DNA of 64,000 nt from Hepsetus odoe (GCA_017165825.1 CM029369.1:11410841-11474840), one strand, 5' to 3'; shown: positions 37,741-50,809, counted from the first letter of the stretch. Notes: generated from the letters alone by a model not told the origin. Translations and numbers: made by a program.

Positions 37741-39033
37741 TCTTGCCATGAACTCCTCTGATGCTCTGGCACTCCAGACGACTCAAATCAGAGCCGGATC
37801 ATCCGTGGATTTATGTATTTAATTACAGCTTCCATATGTGGCTAAATTCATTCCGTAAGCAAATTCAGTGTTTTAGAAAGAGACTTCACACTTCTCTGAT
37901 ATTGAAATATAATCAAACAGGAAGAAACTACAGGTTTAATTTATTTATGCCCACAAGCACGTAAATAACACCCAAATGAACTGATGTTTAGAAGAGAAAG
38001 CAATGGATGGAAAGTGTAGAAAGAAGAGATCAATTCTGGTCTGAATTTAGGAGGAGAGGAATTTAGTTAGGATATTGTAACAGAAAGGACAGGCATGTCT
38101 CAAGACAAGCTGCTGTGGGAGTTCTCTCCATTAGACTGAATGGAGCTGTTCTTTCAGCACCTACCTGACAGCAAATCACAAACCTGCCTGCCCATTTACC
38201 ATTAACGCATTAACTTTAATTGTGCATGTTGCACATCAGGCAATGTAATGAACTACAGTATTGGTTGACTTTTATTAGAGCTTCAGTCTGACTTTCAGTT
38301 TGAGTTGTGCTGAGAGCCCTTCCTGTGGAATTAGGGCTGCACATGTTTACAGGCTGCTGTTTATGCTTAGGGCATCCACTGCTGTTGGTATAAGGATCGT
38401 GAGAGAGAAAGAGGGAGAGAGAGAGAGTTAGATTTTCATGCAGCATGTATTCTTCTCTTTTTTCATAATCTTCTAAAGCTTAAACCACCATTAGCTCATC
38501 TGTGGCTCCGTCTGTTTCTTCTAATGCTCTGGGTTCAGTTTGCTCTCCACATTTCAAAAACAGCTGTGACAGAGGAAATAAACATGAGTTTTTTTGTTTT
38601 GTTTATTTTTTGTTAGTTTTTTTGTGTGTGTGTTTATACTTGCAGAGCCACTGGGCTGTGAGATGAGGAGCAGACAGTGAGATAAAGAGACACAGCTATG
38701 AATAAAGCCCTCTTTTATAAGAAATAATGTTTGCATGTGTGTGTGTGTGTGTGTGTGTGTGCGTGCGAGTAGATGTGCATTTCAAAATCAGCCCAGATAT
38801 GGAAACTAACCCATTTAAACTTTAATTGTGATGTCACAGTAACAGTAAGTCTTATTTTCTAATAACTCTCTGTTCAGTTCAGTCTTAGCACACGATGCTG
38901 TACGTAGCAGTTGGGAATTCAAGTGGAAGTGTGTTTATCCATAAATATTCTGAGCATGGCGTAACACTGACTCTCTGACTTTGAAATTAAGCTAATTATG
39001 TGGACAACGCTCACATGGCCATGCTGTGTTTGC

Positions 39034-39035
<2 letters not shown>

Positions 39036-39097
<62 letters not shown>
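39036..39097. repeat. (GA)n microsatellite
   Basis: Pure GA run of about 60 bases. Confidence 0.97.
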
Positions 39098-39101
<4 letters not shown>

Positions 39102-40447
39102 GTGAAAGCAGCACTGACCAAAAGCTTTGCTGAATCAGTAGCTCTCTGCTCATCTCTGCTGAAACATAACATCCATTCATCCCAAACTGCACTACTGCAA
39201 AAATTATACACTAGTTCTGGACTTATGGGTCTCTCAGTTGGAGGCTTAGTCAGTTCTGGTCCTGTTTTCTAACATGTGATACAAATATGGTTAAATATCA
39301 CTTAACGCTCTGATGTCTTATCTTTCTCTTCTCAGTTTTTTATACGATCCAATTAAGGTCATGATAATTAATAATAACCATAAGAGATGTAAAATATTTG
39401 GCTGTAGATGTAGCTTTGCTTAAAGTGATTTGTTCTGAGAAACTGGAGAAAAACTGCACAAAGTCAGGAGCCACTATTTTCAGAAATCACAGTCAGTATT
39501 TTCATATTCATACTTATACTCATAATAAGATGATAGTATTCCTTTAGGGGTCAGTATTGTCTTTCTTTTCTCAGCTTTAGATATGGTCCAGTTAAGGTCA
39601 TAATTATAAATAATAAAATATATTATTATTATGTTTTTCAACAGACCAGAAAGTGATTTGTGAACAAATGTGTGATTGCAGGAGTATTGGTCATTTGTTT
39701 AGAGAAACTGGAAATAAAGACTGTAGGAGGAATATTGTGAGGAATCACAATTTTCAGCAATCAGTATCAACAAAATGCTAAAAAAAGATAGCAATTAAGT
39801 ACATAAAATTATTTGTCTATCATGCTACTTCCCATGAACTTTATACAGCCATATAAAGGTTTTGGTTCTTGGACAAATTCCATGTTTTGTTTAATGTTGT
39901 AGTGTTTCTTTCCGGTATACAGAACATACTACTGCATAACTGAATGTAAAGTTATTGTTTATTTCCAAAACTCATCATATTTCGCATATCATCATATTTA
40001 AAACTGTGTTTTAAATTTTACTGGATAATGTCACATTCTGTGTTCTCCTTTTAGAAAAGTCACTTAGAATGAGGAAGAAACTTGAGTTGATTGAAGATGG
40101 TACATACTACTTAAACTGCTACAGTGCAACAAATGTAACAAAATAATGACAACTGTTACTTTGAGAAGTGATTCCAGACTTTGGATTTACAATGTAATAC
40201 AATTAATGATGTACACTACTATCACTGTGTATGTGCATCTGTTTGATAAAATTGTTTAAGTCGTAGTCATTGTTTAGTCATTGTTTTAGTCCTATCCCAT
40301 GGCATGACTCATTCACACTTGACACAAACTAATGGAAAATTGTTCACAAATGAGTTCTGTCTTTCACTCTCACTTACATTCTCGTTCTCACAAACTCACA
40401 GATGCCTGGATTATTGTGGACTAGGAAATCAGACAGACAAGGACACC

Positions 40448-40568
<121 letters not shown>

Positions 40569-40665
40569 TAAATGTCAGTTGCCGTTGGCAGTACATGGCT
40601 CCTGCTACACTTTTGCATATATTAACACTTCTGGAGGCTATATAAGGTTAGCATGGTCAGCATGT

Positions 40666-40702
<37 letters not shown>

Positions 40703-40969
40703 AAGAATAACTCTTATTTTAATTGTTGCATGTAAAAGATTCATATATCATTTTATATCTGTGAATTAAGTCACATTCTTGCAAACTTCAGAACCAGATC
40801 ATACAAAAAAACTCCAAGGACTTGTCTTGACATCAAGCACCTTCAGACCAAAAATGTTCTAGTCCATGTTTGCCTTTCATTGAATTTGCCTCAAACATGT
40901 GGTAATTGATGATCATTTTCCTATAAATACTTCCATTATGAGAAGTGATCTCAAGCTACATATATAGTT

Positions 40970-41050
40970 TTCTGTGTGTGTGTGTGTGTGTGTGTGTGCC
41001 CCCGTGTGTGTGTGCGCATGCGTGTGTGTGTGTGTCTGTGTGCATGCTAT
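40970..41050. repeat. (TG)n microsatellite with interruptions
   Basis: TG runs split by CCCC and CGCATGCG. Confidence 0.9.
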
Positions 41051-42399
41051 GGGAGTAAGTTTGGACAGTGGCCAAAGATTGGTAAAGAGGCAGTGCTTCA
41101 GGGGGGCCTTAGGTCAGGTCAAAGTGAAGCCATGGGGTGAAACTGCTCCAGAACTGTCGGCTCAACCAACACTCACATAGTGTGTGAGTGTGTGTGTGAG
41201 CGGCTAACCTGAGTTTTTAATTAATGTTGCCTCTGATTGCTGTGTGTGTGTGATTGTTGGTTTTTTGAGTGTTTATTTAGCCCTTTGTGGGGACCGAGAC
41301 ATAGGAAAACATGAATGAAGAAAACAAAAGAAGAAAATGTGAAGATAAGAAAAAAGTATATTGATACTGTGAAACAAGTGTGCCAAAGACGTTAAAACAA
41401 GATATAAGCACACAATAAAAAAACTTTTCTGTGACAATCATCGTGGAACTCTCCACCACTGCACAATATCTTTACCCTGCTCACTGCCCCTCCACTCAGA
41501 CAATGACAAAAAATTTTACACAAAATCAGTACCTCAGAAAATTTGTTGTTCTTTACAGAGGAGTAAGTGAGGAGGTAATACCTCATGCAAAAACTGAAAT
41601 AAGGTGCTTCGCGTCTAGTCATTTATCTTTCAATGAGCATACATTCAACATCTTTTTTTCTATTCTTCTGTAAATGTAACCTTTCAGAGATACAAAAAGT
41701 TTAGTCATGACAACAATTAAAAGCATGATTTTTACCATCTACTTAGAACCAAAATACACTAAGAGGAAAGGATAAAGGAACCCAAAAATGCAAAATGATA
41801 TTATGACCACAAAAATAAGGCTTTGTTTCAGTGAAGAGTTTACAAGTACATGCTTAAATGTTAGCATATCAGGGAGGAAACAACACAAAGTGGGTGAGAA
41901 AATAAGAAAGACGATGCAAAAACAGATGAGTCAGTGAAAAGTTTGAACTGACCAACACACACATCTGAAGTAAATTTACTATTTATTTACCGTTTTTTTA
42001 TTTTCATCAGTTACTTGCATTTGTTGAGTAACAAACAAAACAAATCCGGTTAAAAGTTGTAGCGAGGCAAAAATCACACGGAGCAGCACATTATTGTCTA
42101 TGTGACACTGCCATTAGAAGTGGTTAAAAACATTAATAAATAGTAATACAAATACATTTAAATATAAATACAAAATATCTTCAAATTTCAATTGGTTCAT
42201 CTATAATTAAGGTCACATGTGTGGACAGTGATTACCCTGCCACAGAAGGACTGCATTGTGTTAGATTTTTTTTCTTTTTTTTTTTTTTTTCTAAACTACA
42301 GTGGCCCTTAGGCAAGGTGGAGCTCCCCTGCTCTCAACACACACCAGCTTCAAGCTGACTTTGCCTTTAGAGAGGAGAGATTTGGGGGGGGGGGGGCAT

Positions 42400-42472
42400 A
42401 GAGAGAAAGAGAAAGAGAGCAAGAGAGCGAGAGCGAGAGAGAGCGAGAGAGAGAGAGAGAGAGAGAGAGAGT
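42400..42472. repeat. (GA)n microsatellite
   Basis: GA units with GC and AA interruptions, preceded by a G homopolymer near 42386. Confidence 0.93.
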
Positions 42473-42829
42473 TATCTTACAGTTATCTTATAAAATCCTA
42501 TAACATCAGTATTTCAATGAACTGTTTACAGCTGTGAACTATTTCAATGAACTATTTACATCCATATTCAGTCAACTATTTGATACTGATCCACCATTAG
42601 CTGAAAGGGTATAAATTGTTTTAGAATTATTTTATATATTTCATAAAGTTCATTAGATGTTGACTATACAGCATACACAACTCAGTCAGTGCACACCTCC
42701 CTCTTATTGCCTGAACAGCTCTGAACCTTAAGGCTTGCACTCCACCTCTGACCTCTGAAATTATGCTGTTGTTTTTGGCAAGACATTAGATGCAGAAACA
42801 ACAATAATAGTTTAAGAAATTTTGCTAAG

Positions 42830-43140
42830 CACCTTGGTCACCTATGCAGATCCATGCACAGCAAGCTATTATAGCCAACATTTTCCGCAATTTGTTCTAC
42901 GGTAGCTTTTCTGGGATCAGACCAGATGGGCAATGAGCCTTGGGTCCCCATGACCCTGTAGCTGGTTCATCATTTGTCCTTCCCTGAACCGCTTTTGTTA
43001 GGTACTAACTACTGTATAGCAGGAACCCCTCAAGACCTGCTGTTTTGGAGATGCTCTGACCCAGTCGTCTAGGCATCACAATTTGGCCTTTGTCAAAATT
43101 GCTCAGATCCCATTTTTCCCTTTTTCCTAAGGCATGAGTC
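42830..43140 (-). mobile_element. Tc1-like transposase N-terminal fragment
   Basis: The minus strand reads DKGQIVMPRRLGQSISKTAG, then KAVQGRTNDEPATGSWGP. This matches the first DNA-binding domain of a Tc1 family (usual RRLGQSISETA then a GRPRLID linker). Stops and substitutions are frequent and no inverted repeats were found. Confidence 0.7.
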
Positions 43141-43404
43141 TACAAAAACAGAAAGCGATTTTGACACAATCACAGAGTGTATGATCAAATGTTGGCTGGT
43201 GAATTAGGGTTTGTCATTTCCCGGATAGTGTTTAAGGGTTTCTTTATTTTTTATGTGCAGATAAAGAGGAACACTTTCTAGGTTTATGAAGATTGACCTT
43301 TTAGTCTATAATCTGACTCAGTCTCTGGCTCACAGCATGAATAAACTACTTGAGCAGAGAACAATGAGCTAGAGGCTCAACATGAACACACACACACACA
43401 CACT

Positions 43405-43436
<32 letters not shown>

Positions 43437-44086
43437 CACATGCTCAGAAAACAGAGCATTTTTAAATACAGTACAGGGCAAATGTTTTACACCGGGCAAG
43501 AAAACTGTTTATGTTTAAAGCAAATTATCTGGACATGAAGCATGTTTTCTTTTTAAAAACACTACATAATATTAGAATATTTTACCAAGTATTAATGCAA
43601 CATTTATTTAATGCAGAAAATTTTTTTTCTGATCTGTGCAATGATGAGAAGAAAAAAAAAGTATTTTTGACTTAAAACATGCACTCCGGCAGGATTATCA
43701 CACCCTTATAACACCTGACTGAACTTCTGTTCTGTTCCTCTCTTTTAAATTGCTATAATTGAAGCTGCATGCTTCATATGGAGCCTCAAAACTGTCACAA
43801 TAATCCCTTTTTAGTTTTTGCTTTAAATCAGCAAATTATGGATGGCACTGTTTGTTCACAGAATCAAGGCTCTAATTCCATTCAGGTGGCTATGTCCCCT
43901 TCTTCTGCTACTGATCTGACTTAACTGCCTTGCTTACCAGTAAGTCAGAGATCGACTCACAGATTACTCCAGAAAGTTCCTATTTACTATTAGCTAAATG
44001 AAATATTGAGCATTAATTACAAATATATATAAAGATCAGGCACCAAGAGTTTTTAATGTGGCGAAAGTTTCAACTTGTCTCTGTGA

Positions 44087-44290
44087 GCACACAACACAGC
44101 ACACAGTGAACCACAACAAAATTACTTCTCTGCTTTTTATCCATACACCAAGCGCAGCAGGGGACAGCCACATAGTGCCAAGGGAGCAGCGATGGGGGCG
44201 GTACCTTGCTCAAGGGTTCCTCAGGGCAACTTAGTGGTCTAGGATTCAAATCCATAACCTTCTGATCTTGGGGCCTAGTCCCTAACCACA
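44087..44290 (-). repeat. tRNA-derived SINE
   Basis: Minus-strand copy of the 15499 family: CAGTGAACCACAACAAAATT tail, then GGTACCTTGCTCAAGGGTTC and an AGGATTCAAATCC B box. Confidence 0.8.
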
Positions 44291-44702
44291 TCATTCATAA
44301 AGAGACACAAAGTTATAATATATAAAGAACTTTAAACACACATTCCTCGCACAACCTAATATATATGACTTTTGCAAGGAACATAATATTATATGTATTC
44401 ATGATGTGGTTCAGGTATTCAGAATAGTATCATTATTGAGTATGATTTTGAAACCTGTGACAACCAGTGTATTTGTGTACCAACCAAAAAAAAAAAAAAC
44501 ACAATTTGATTTAGAATATGTGCCCAGTACATTATCCATAAATCTGATTAAATGTTGTTTGCAAATCTACTATTTAGCTTTTGCGAATACACAAAGCACA
44601 GTGGGAGGGTTATGAGCGAAATCTTAAGTCGTATTAAGTGAAAGGACTAAAAGGCCCTTTATATAAATAAAGTGAAATGGACTGTTTGACATTGAGAACA
44701 TC

Positions 44703-44826
44703 ACAACCTAGCACACAGAGAACCTCAACAAAATGCTTTTAAAAAACGTAAGCGTGCCTCAGGGTAACCTACTGGTTTGGTATTCGAACCCACAACCCTC
44801 ATGGGCCTGGTCCATAAATACTAGAC
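44703..44826 (-). repeat. Truncated tRNA-derived SINE
   Basis: GCACACAGAGAACCTCAACA, GCCTCAGGGTAACCTACTGG and a TATTCGAACCCACAACC B box, with the middle deleted. Confidence 0.65.
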
Positions 44827-46311
44827 CATATAATTATATATTTATATATTTTTTGGTCTGTCAAATAAGCATAATGAACTGGTTAAATCAAGAACTAGAA
44901 ATTGGTGACTTAAGACACCACAGTAAACTTTGACATCTAAATTTGTAGTAAAGGAGCTCTGTGATGGAACAAAACATGCTTATTCATGTCTGCAGTTCTA
45001 CATCTCCCCCTGCTGGAAGAATTAGTACTTAAAACTATTCTGTGATAAGCCTTCAAACTGAAGTTGCTGTTGGAAAGTAACATAACACCATTGTTGTTAA
45101 ATATGTTTAAAATATTGTTGTCTTATTCAACAAGCAGAATCCCATTTGTGGCTTTATGATTAAACTGCAGATACATGTGTACTGGAAAAATATATTGTAA
45201 ATGCAGGTAAAAAAAAAAACCTCCACAATATTCCATGATCATGTTTCAGACAAACACCTCAAGTTATTAATGCATTCTCTGCAGTACATGTTCAAGCTCA
45301 CCAAAACCACACATTATCTTTAAATTTATCCCTTAAAATACTGCAACAGTTTTATTATTATATTATTATATTATTATATGCAACAAGGTGTGTTTTCATG
45401 TCATGCTTGAGACATCAGTTTTATGGTTGAGCAGGTTTTAACTGAGCACATTCATCTTTATGAGAAGTCTGGAAATATGTAAGATATATAAGTTCAACTG
45501 AAGCATTATCATTCCTTTTATCTAAAAAGTCCATGGGAACATGCACATTTTCTCTCATTTTGCATTTGGGAAGTGCAACCATGTTACCTAGATGTAGATA
45601 TTTCTTTCAACAAAACAATTTAAAGCAGAACACCATTACTGTTCCTCTGATTTTAGAATGGATTTAGTAAACCACCTTTTTGCATTTGTAATGTTTATGT
45701 TAACACTATGTGATAGCTGGAATGTCCACTCTTTTAAGGATAGTGGACCTGTACGCTTAATGAATCCCATTGTAAACGCAGACTTGTTTCTTCTTATGAG
45801 ACCTGTTGCTTCTGCCACATTGTCTACCTGATTTGCATGCTAAACGTATCTAATTTCACTCCAGTGATTTACTACTCATTTGGATTTGCACATTTGGTGG
45901 TCTATCTTCTCTCATTTGACTGGACTACTGGATAGCACAGTGTTTCCTGGGACTACACCTATCTAGTAGATGTGGAGTGTTGCATATACTGTAACACTGA
46001 TCATAATATATATGTATAGATGTATACATACACAATATTCATATATCCATTTTTCCATATGGTTCACCAAAGATTTAGTTGAACATTAAAGCAATTAATC
46101 ATGTTTACTTGGTTTTTATATATATGGTTTAAGAAACATGCCATAACTCACCAATGAGTATTGTTTCCTACGTTTGTAATGATAAATTGTAACTTTGCAT
46201 TGTTTTCCATGTAAATACTGAATAATAAACTATAGGAGAGTTTAAGCTTGAGATTTTAAAGAGGTGTTATTGACAAATCATACTTTTTTCTTCTTTTTAC
46301 TTCTATTAATG

Positions 46312-46342
<31 letters not shown>
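46312..46342. repeat. (AAT)n microsatellite
   Basis: About nine ATA/AAT trinucleotide units. Confidence 0.95.
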
Positions 46343-46343
<1 letters not shown>

Positions 46344-46744
46344 CATTATCATAATTGTAATTGCCATTATTATTGTTGTTGTTGTTGTTGTCGTTATTCA
46401 TTACACAATATGAAAATGCTGAGTGATGTGTTTCTTATAAGTTCTGTTTATTATAAGTTTATTTGGATACTGTTTTGACTCATTCCTGTCATTTAGGCCA
46501 TTTTTTTGTGCATATCCAAATTTTATATACCACTTACAACCACTTACACTTATTTTTTTTTCACTTGCTTTTAATTAATGCTATTTTTTTTACATAAAGT
46601 GATAAAACTATCAAAGTGATTTCTGATCTTTTGACAAAGGATTTATATTTGGTTAATTTAATGTTCGTGTTAATTTTATGACTCATGAATGTGCCATATA
46701 GTTTGTATATGCAGGCTGATATGTAACAAATAACACCAGGAAAA

Positions 46745-46856
46745 CTCTGATTGGTCATGTTTAAGAGACTGAATCAGAATGGTCTCTGTGATTGGACAGG
46801 CTGTGTTCAAGTTGACAGGAAAGGCCTTTCTGATTGGCTGTGCAACAGAATATATA
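46745..46856 (+). promoter_or_regulatory. CCAAT/TATA promoter of the first lectin gene
   Basis: Three inverted CCAAT boxes appear as TGATTGG near 46748, 46789 and 46831. A TATATAT run follows at about 46850, some 85 bases before the ATG at 46936. The last box, TCTGATTGGCTGTGC, is matched upstream of the second lectin gene (50884-50899). Confidence 0.5.
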
Positions 46857-46935
46857 TGACTGGATAGTTCAGCGCTTCAGAACACAGACTCCCTGGTCAC
46901 TGGATCAAACTGTTCTTTTGCAGTCAAAAGTGAAG

Positions 46936-47841
46936 ATGAAGGATGTTGTGCTGCTCATCATATCTCTCTATGGACTGACTTACTGTCTTGTAAGGGAACA
47001 CACATATGTGAACAAGACAATGTCTTGGTCAGAAGCTCAACGGTACTGCAGACTGTACTATGATGACCTGTCCACCTTACCCACTCAGGATGAGATAAAA
47101 AGTCTCAAAGATACAGGACATCTATCTTGTCCCACAGGTACTGGATACTATTGGTGGTGCCTTGCAGGAAGATGGATCGGACTATACACAGAGACTCCCA
47201 ATCTGCAAGTTCCAGTATGGATTTGGTCTGGAACAGAAAATGTAGCTTTATGCCCCTGGGCTTCTGGGCAGCCTGACAACTTGCAAAATGAAGCTTGTGG
47301 TTTTACAGTCAGTGTATTAGGTGACTGTTATAATGCCCCTTGTTTCTGGAACCTCAGTTTTTTCTGCATGGATGTGTATGAAGTGATCTTAGTGCAGAAG
47401 AATGAGACTTGGCAAACGGCTCTTGACTACTGCAGGAGACACTACAATGACCTAGTTAGAGTGACGGCAGACAGTTGGATGAACGATGCTGTGATTGTGG
47501 CCAAGGCAGCTCAGACAGCATATGTATGGACTGGCTTGCGTTTTCTGTCTGGACAGTGGTTCTGGGCCACAGGAAATGCTGTGGTATACCAGGCATGGTC
47601 TGCAGAGGGTAAACCTCAATGCCCTGCCACAAACCGTCGCTGTGGAGCTCTTGGGTTTAAAGAAGGAGTGTGGATACCTAGAGACTGTGATGAGAAACTA
47701 AACTTTCTCTGTTTCCAGAAGTTGCAATATCAGAGATCGCCTTCAACAACTCAGCAAACATACTTGTCTGCAACATCACTTTCAACATCAAGTACAGCAA
47801 CAAGAAGACAGACTCAAGGATCTAACAATGACAAAAAATGA
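46936..47841 (+). CDS. Secreted tandem C-type lectin domain protein
   Basis: Single-exon coding region of 301 residues, a fish protein of the type labelled macrophage-mannose-receptor-like or putative C-type lectin. Residues 1-17 form a signal peptide (MKDVVLLIISLYGLTYC). CTLD1 spans about 22-144, with the opening MSWSEAQRYCRLYYDDL, WIGLY and GQPDN, but WNL in place of the Ca-binding WND. CTLD2 spans about 147-260, with TWQTALDYCRRHYNDL, VWTGLRF and the closing RDCDEKLNFLC; it has KPQ where EPN or QPD would be expected. A Ser/Thr-rich tail follows (266-301) with no membrane segment. Classical Ca-dependent sugar binding therefore looks incomplete in both domains. An upstream ttgcag before TCAAAAG suggests a possible 5' non-coding exon. 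Its convergent partner at 50036-50809 is a paralogue. Confidence 0.85.
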   Translation: MKDVVLLIISLYGLTYCLVREHTYVNKTMSWSEAQRYCRLYYDDLSTLPTQDEIKSLKDTGHLSCPTGTGYYWWCLAGRWIGLYTETPNLQVPVWIWSGTENVALCPWASGQPDNLQNEACGFTVSVLGDCYNAPCFWNLSFFCMDVYEVILVQKNETWQTALDYCRRHYNDLVRVTADSWMNDAVIVAKAAQTAYVWTGLRFLSGQWFWATGNAVVYQAWSAEGKPQCPATNRRCGALGFKEGVWIPRDCDEKLNFLCFQKLQYQRSPSTTQQTYLSATSLSTSSTATRRQTQGSNNDKK

Positions 47842-48402
47842 TAATGTGGTTGTAAACTGTTTACACCGCACTTAAAGGGCAATTATTTGGTGTTTTTTTT
47901 AATAATTGCAAATACCATTCTGTGAAATGACTTTCACTTTAGACCAAGGCATGAATGGCAAATATAGATTGTTCTTTTTTGTTCTATGTGCATAGTTCAA
48001 AAATACCTATTCATTATTTATTTTAGGTATTAAATCTTTTGTTAATTTTTTTTTAATTTATTTCCAAAACCTTTTATTATATATATATTTTTAATCTTTG
48101 TAGACACTTTCAAAATGTTTGCAAATGTATGCAATTTCAAATGTTTTGCATGCCACACCCCTAGCTAGTAAACAAATTTACATGGGGCCTGGACTGCTGC
48201 CCTTTCTACAACCAAATCACCTTATCAACACCTGGGTCTGTGACGGAAGAGGGTTTCCTGATTGTCAAAGACAACATGTGTCATCCCAGCATCTAGGAAG
48301 CAATGTTACTGAGACTTTAAAGACTTTAAGCCATCTCCTCAACTCCATCTCATCTAGTTCAAAACCCACTGGACCCCCTGCAATATCCCTACGAGGAGAA
48401 CG

Positions 48403-49157
48403 TTAGTGTATTCTCTACATCCTACAACGTTAGTGTATTCTCTACATCCTACAACGTTAGTGTATTCTCTACATCCTACAACGTTAGTGTATTCTCTACA
48501 TCCTACAACGTTAGTGTATTCTCTACATCCTACAACGTTAGTGTATTCTCTACATCCTACAACGTTAGTGTATTCTCTACATCCTACAACGTTAGTGTAT
48601 TCTCTACATCCTACAACGTTAGTGTATTCTCTACATCCTACAACGTTAGTGTATTCTCTACATCCTACAACGTTAGTGTATTCTCTACATCCTACAACGT
48701 TAGTGTATTCTCTACATCCTACAACGTTAGTGTATTCTCTACATCCTACAACGTTAGTGTATTCTCTACATCCTACAACGTTAGTGTATTCTCTACATCC
48801 TACAACGTTAGTGTATTCTCTACATCCTACAACGTTAGTGTATTCTCTACATCCTACAACGTTAGTGTATTCTCTACATCCTACAACGTTAGTGTATTCT
48901 CTACATCCTACAACGTTAGTGTATTCTCTACATCCTACAACGTTAGTGTATTCTCTACATCCTACAACGTTAGTGTATTCTCTACATCCTACAACGTTAG
49001 TGTATTCTCTACATCCTACAACGTTAGTGTATTCTCTACATCCTACAACGTTAGTGTATTCTCTACATCCTACAACGTTAGTGTATTCTCTACATCCTAC
49101 AATGCTAGTGTATTCTCTACATCCTACAACGCTAGTGTATTCTCTACATCTATACAT
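48403..49157. repeat. 27-bp minisatellite, about 28 copies
   Basis: Unit of 27 bases beginning AACGTTAGTGTATTCTCTAC. About 27 full units and one partial unit follow head to tail with almost no divergence. Only the last two units carry substitutions (AATGCTAGTG and AACGCTAGTG). Because 27 is divisible by three, both strands stay open (VYSLHPTTL on plus, GCREYTNVV on minus). It lies about 560 bases past the stop of the first lectin gene. Confidence 0.97.
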
Positions 49158-50035
49158 CAAAGTTCTTTTACAGCAGTTATTTTTGTAAAGTCACACAGGT
49201 ACTGAAAGAAAAGGTTCACATACTTTTGCCACACACAGGTATGTAGCATTTTCCACAATAAATAAAGAAAATCTATTTCTATAAAATAACAGTAAAGTTT
49301 TTGTCTCAGCCGTCAAATTAGTTCTCCTCATCTCTTTTAGAACATATGTATGTTTAAGTTAATATTTATGCAGAAATAACAAAACTTCTTCAAAACCCAG
49401 TTTTTCACAAATCCAGTGCAAAGGACATACATTTACACTGGGGAAGCTGGGCTTGGAGGAGTGGAAACAAGTATAAGGTTTGATGATGTTATTAAAACAT
49501 TTTATTTATTATATGTCCACATATCCATATATTCACATATATTTTAACAACATTTTTCTTATATTGACACAAGAAGTACTTTTATTTCTTTGTGAACAAG
49601 CATTGCTGCAGGATTACTGTCTACATATAATGCAAGTGAACATATATTGGATAACTATTACATATTTACTTCAAACAAAATGAAAATTGAAATCAGTGAT
49701 TACTTTTGTTACAATAAACATTTTGTACATTTTCTTTTTTATTGAACAAATAAAGCATAATAGTCTTCAAATGTTCATTCATTTGTTATCTGAATTGTTT
49801 ATACTAACCAGGGCTACAGAAAGTGCTTCAGACTATCCCAGGACTCATAGGATAAAAGATGAATAAACGATGAATAAATGGAAGATGAATAAATGGAATC
49901 TACTGGGAAAAAACAAATCTGCAGACAGACTAGAAGTAATGACGATACATGCTTCGTTGTATTTGTATACTCAAAACCCTAGCTCATAAACTACTTTTAA
50001 GACTTTTTTAACTGAGGATGATTCTGCAATCAAAC

Positions 50036-50809
50036 TTATCTCTTTCTGATGCAAAGAAAGTTGAGTTTCTCTGCACAATTTCTAGATTTCCAAACCTTCT
50101 TTTGTATCCCAAGAGCTCCACAGCTGTAGTTTCTGGGGCATGCAGGGGCTTGCTTCTCAGACCATGCCTGGTACTCAAGAGCGTTGCCATTCACCCAAAC
50201 CCAGTAACTGACCACAAAGCGCAGCCCAGTCCATACGAATGCTGTCTCAGCTGCTTGGCTTATTCTCACTGCCAGGGCATTCTCTTCATCAGACAGCAGG
50301 CTGGCCAAGTCCGTGTAATTTGTCCTGCAGTAGGCCAGGGCTTCTTCCCATGTCTTATTACTTTGCACTAACACCAGCTGAAATGACTCTTCCATGCAGA
50401 AGAATGTGAGGTCCAGAGAACAAGAAGCAGCATACCAATAAGCATTCTTTGAATTGTAATAAGCACAGCTTGCTGTCATAGACAGATCTGGTTGCCCATC
50501 CCCCCACATGGTGAAAACTACATCTTCTCCTCTAGACCACATCCAAGTCTGTAAATCAGTATTGTTTTTGTAAAGTCCAATCCATCTTCCAAAACGGCAC
50601 GCTTCACTGGAGCACAAAGTTTTTGCTGCTGGCAACAGATCATTTTCTTCTTGGCTGCTAATGCTGGACAAGTCATCATAGTAAAGTCTGCAGTACTGTT
50701 GAGCTTCTGTCCAGCTCATTTTCTGAGCCACAAAGAAGTGTGTTCTTATTAAATAAGAGTTGCATCCATAGAAACCCACGGTAAGAATCAAAGTGACTTT
50801 AGAGAGCAT
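50036..50809 (-). CDS. Tandem C-type lectin domain protein, second paralogue
   Basis: Single-exon coding region of 257 residues from an ATG to a TAA. A signal peptide occupies about residues 1-18 (MLSKVTLILTVGFYGCNS). CTLD1, about 22-139, has MSWTEAQQYCRLYYDDL, GRWIGLY and GDGQPDLS; the WND position is degenerate (SLDLTFFC). CTLD2, about 142-253, has TWEEALAYCRTNYTDL, VWTGLRF, YQAWSE and RNCAEKLNFLC, and again no EPN/QPD triplet. It is clearly paralogous to 46936-47841 but ends just after CTLD2, without the Ser/Thr tail. No membrane anchor is seen, so it is probably secreted. The two genes point toward each other across the minisatellite. Confidence 0.87.
   Translation of the reverse strand: MLSKVTLILTVGFYGCNSYLIRTHFFVAQKMSWTEAQQYCRLYYDDLSSISSQEENDLLPAAKTLCSSEACRFGRWIGLYKNNTDLQTWMWSRGEDVVFTMWGDGQPDLSMTASCAYYNSKNAYWYAASCSLDLTFFCMEESFQLVLVQSNKTWEEALAYCRTNYTDLASLLSDEENALAVRISQAAETAFVWTGLRFVVSYWVWVNGNALEYQAWSEKQAPACPRNYSCGALGIQKKVWKSRNCAEKLNFLCIRKR

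Noticed and set aside
46834..46935. Longer N-terminus of the first lectin gene
   Set aside because: The extra codons begin at TTG and cover the TATA and CCAAT region; the ATG at 46936 begins a proper signal peptide.
48403..49157. CRISPR-like direct repeats
   Set aside because: Units abut without unique spacers and the genome is vertebrate; it is a minisatellite.
48354..49188. 260- and 268-codon open frames across the 27-bp array
   Set aside because: They exist on both strands only because the repeat unit is divisible by three and lacks stops; there is no signal, domain or unique sequence, so they are not called as genes.
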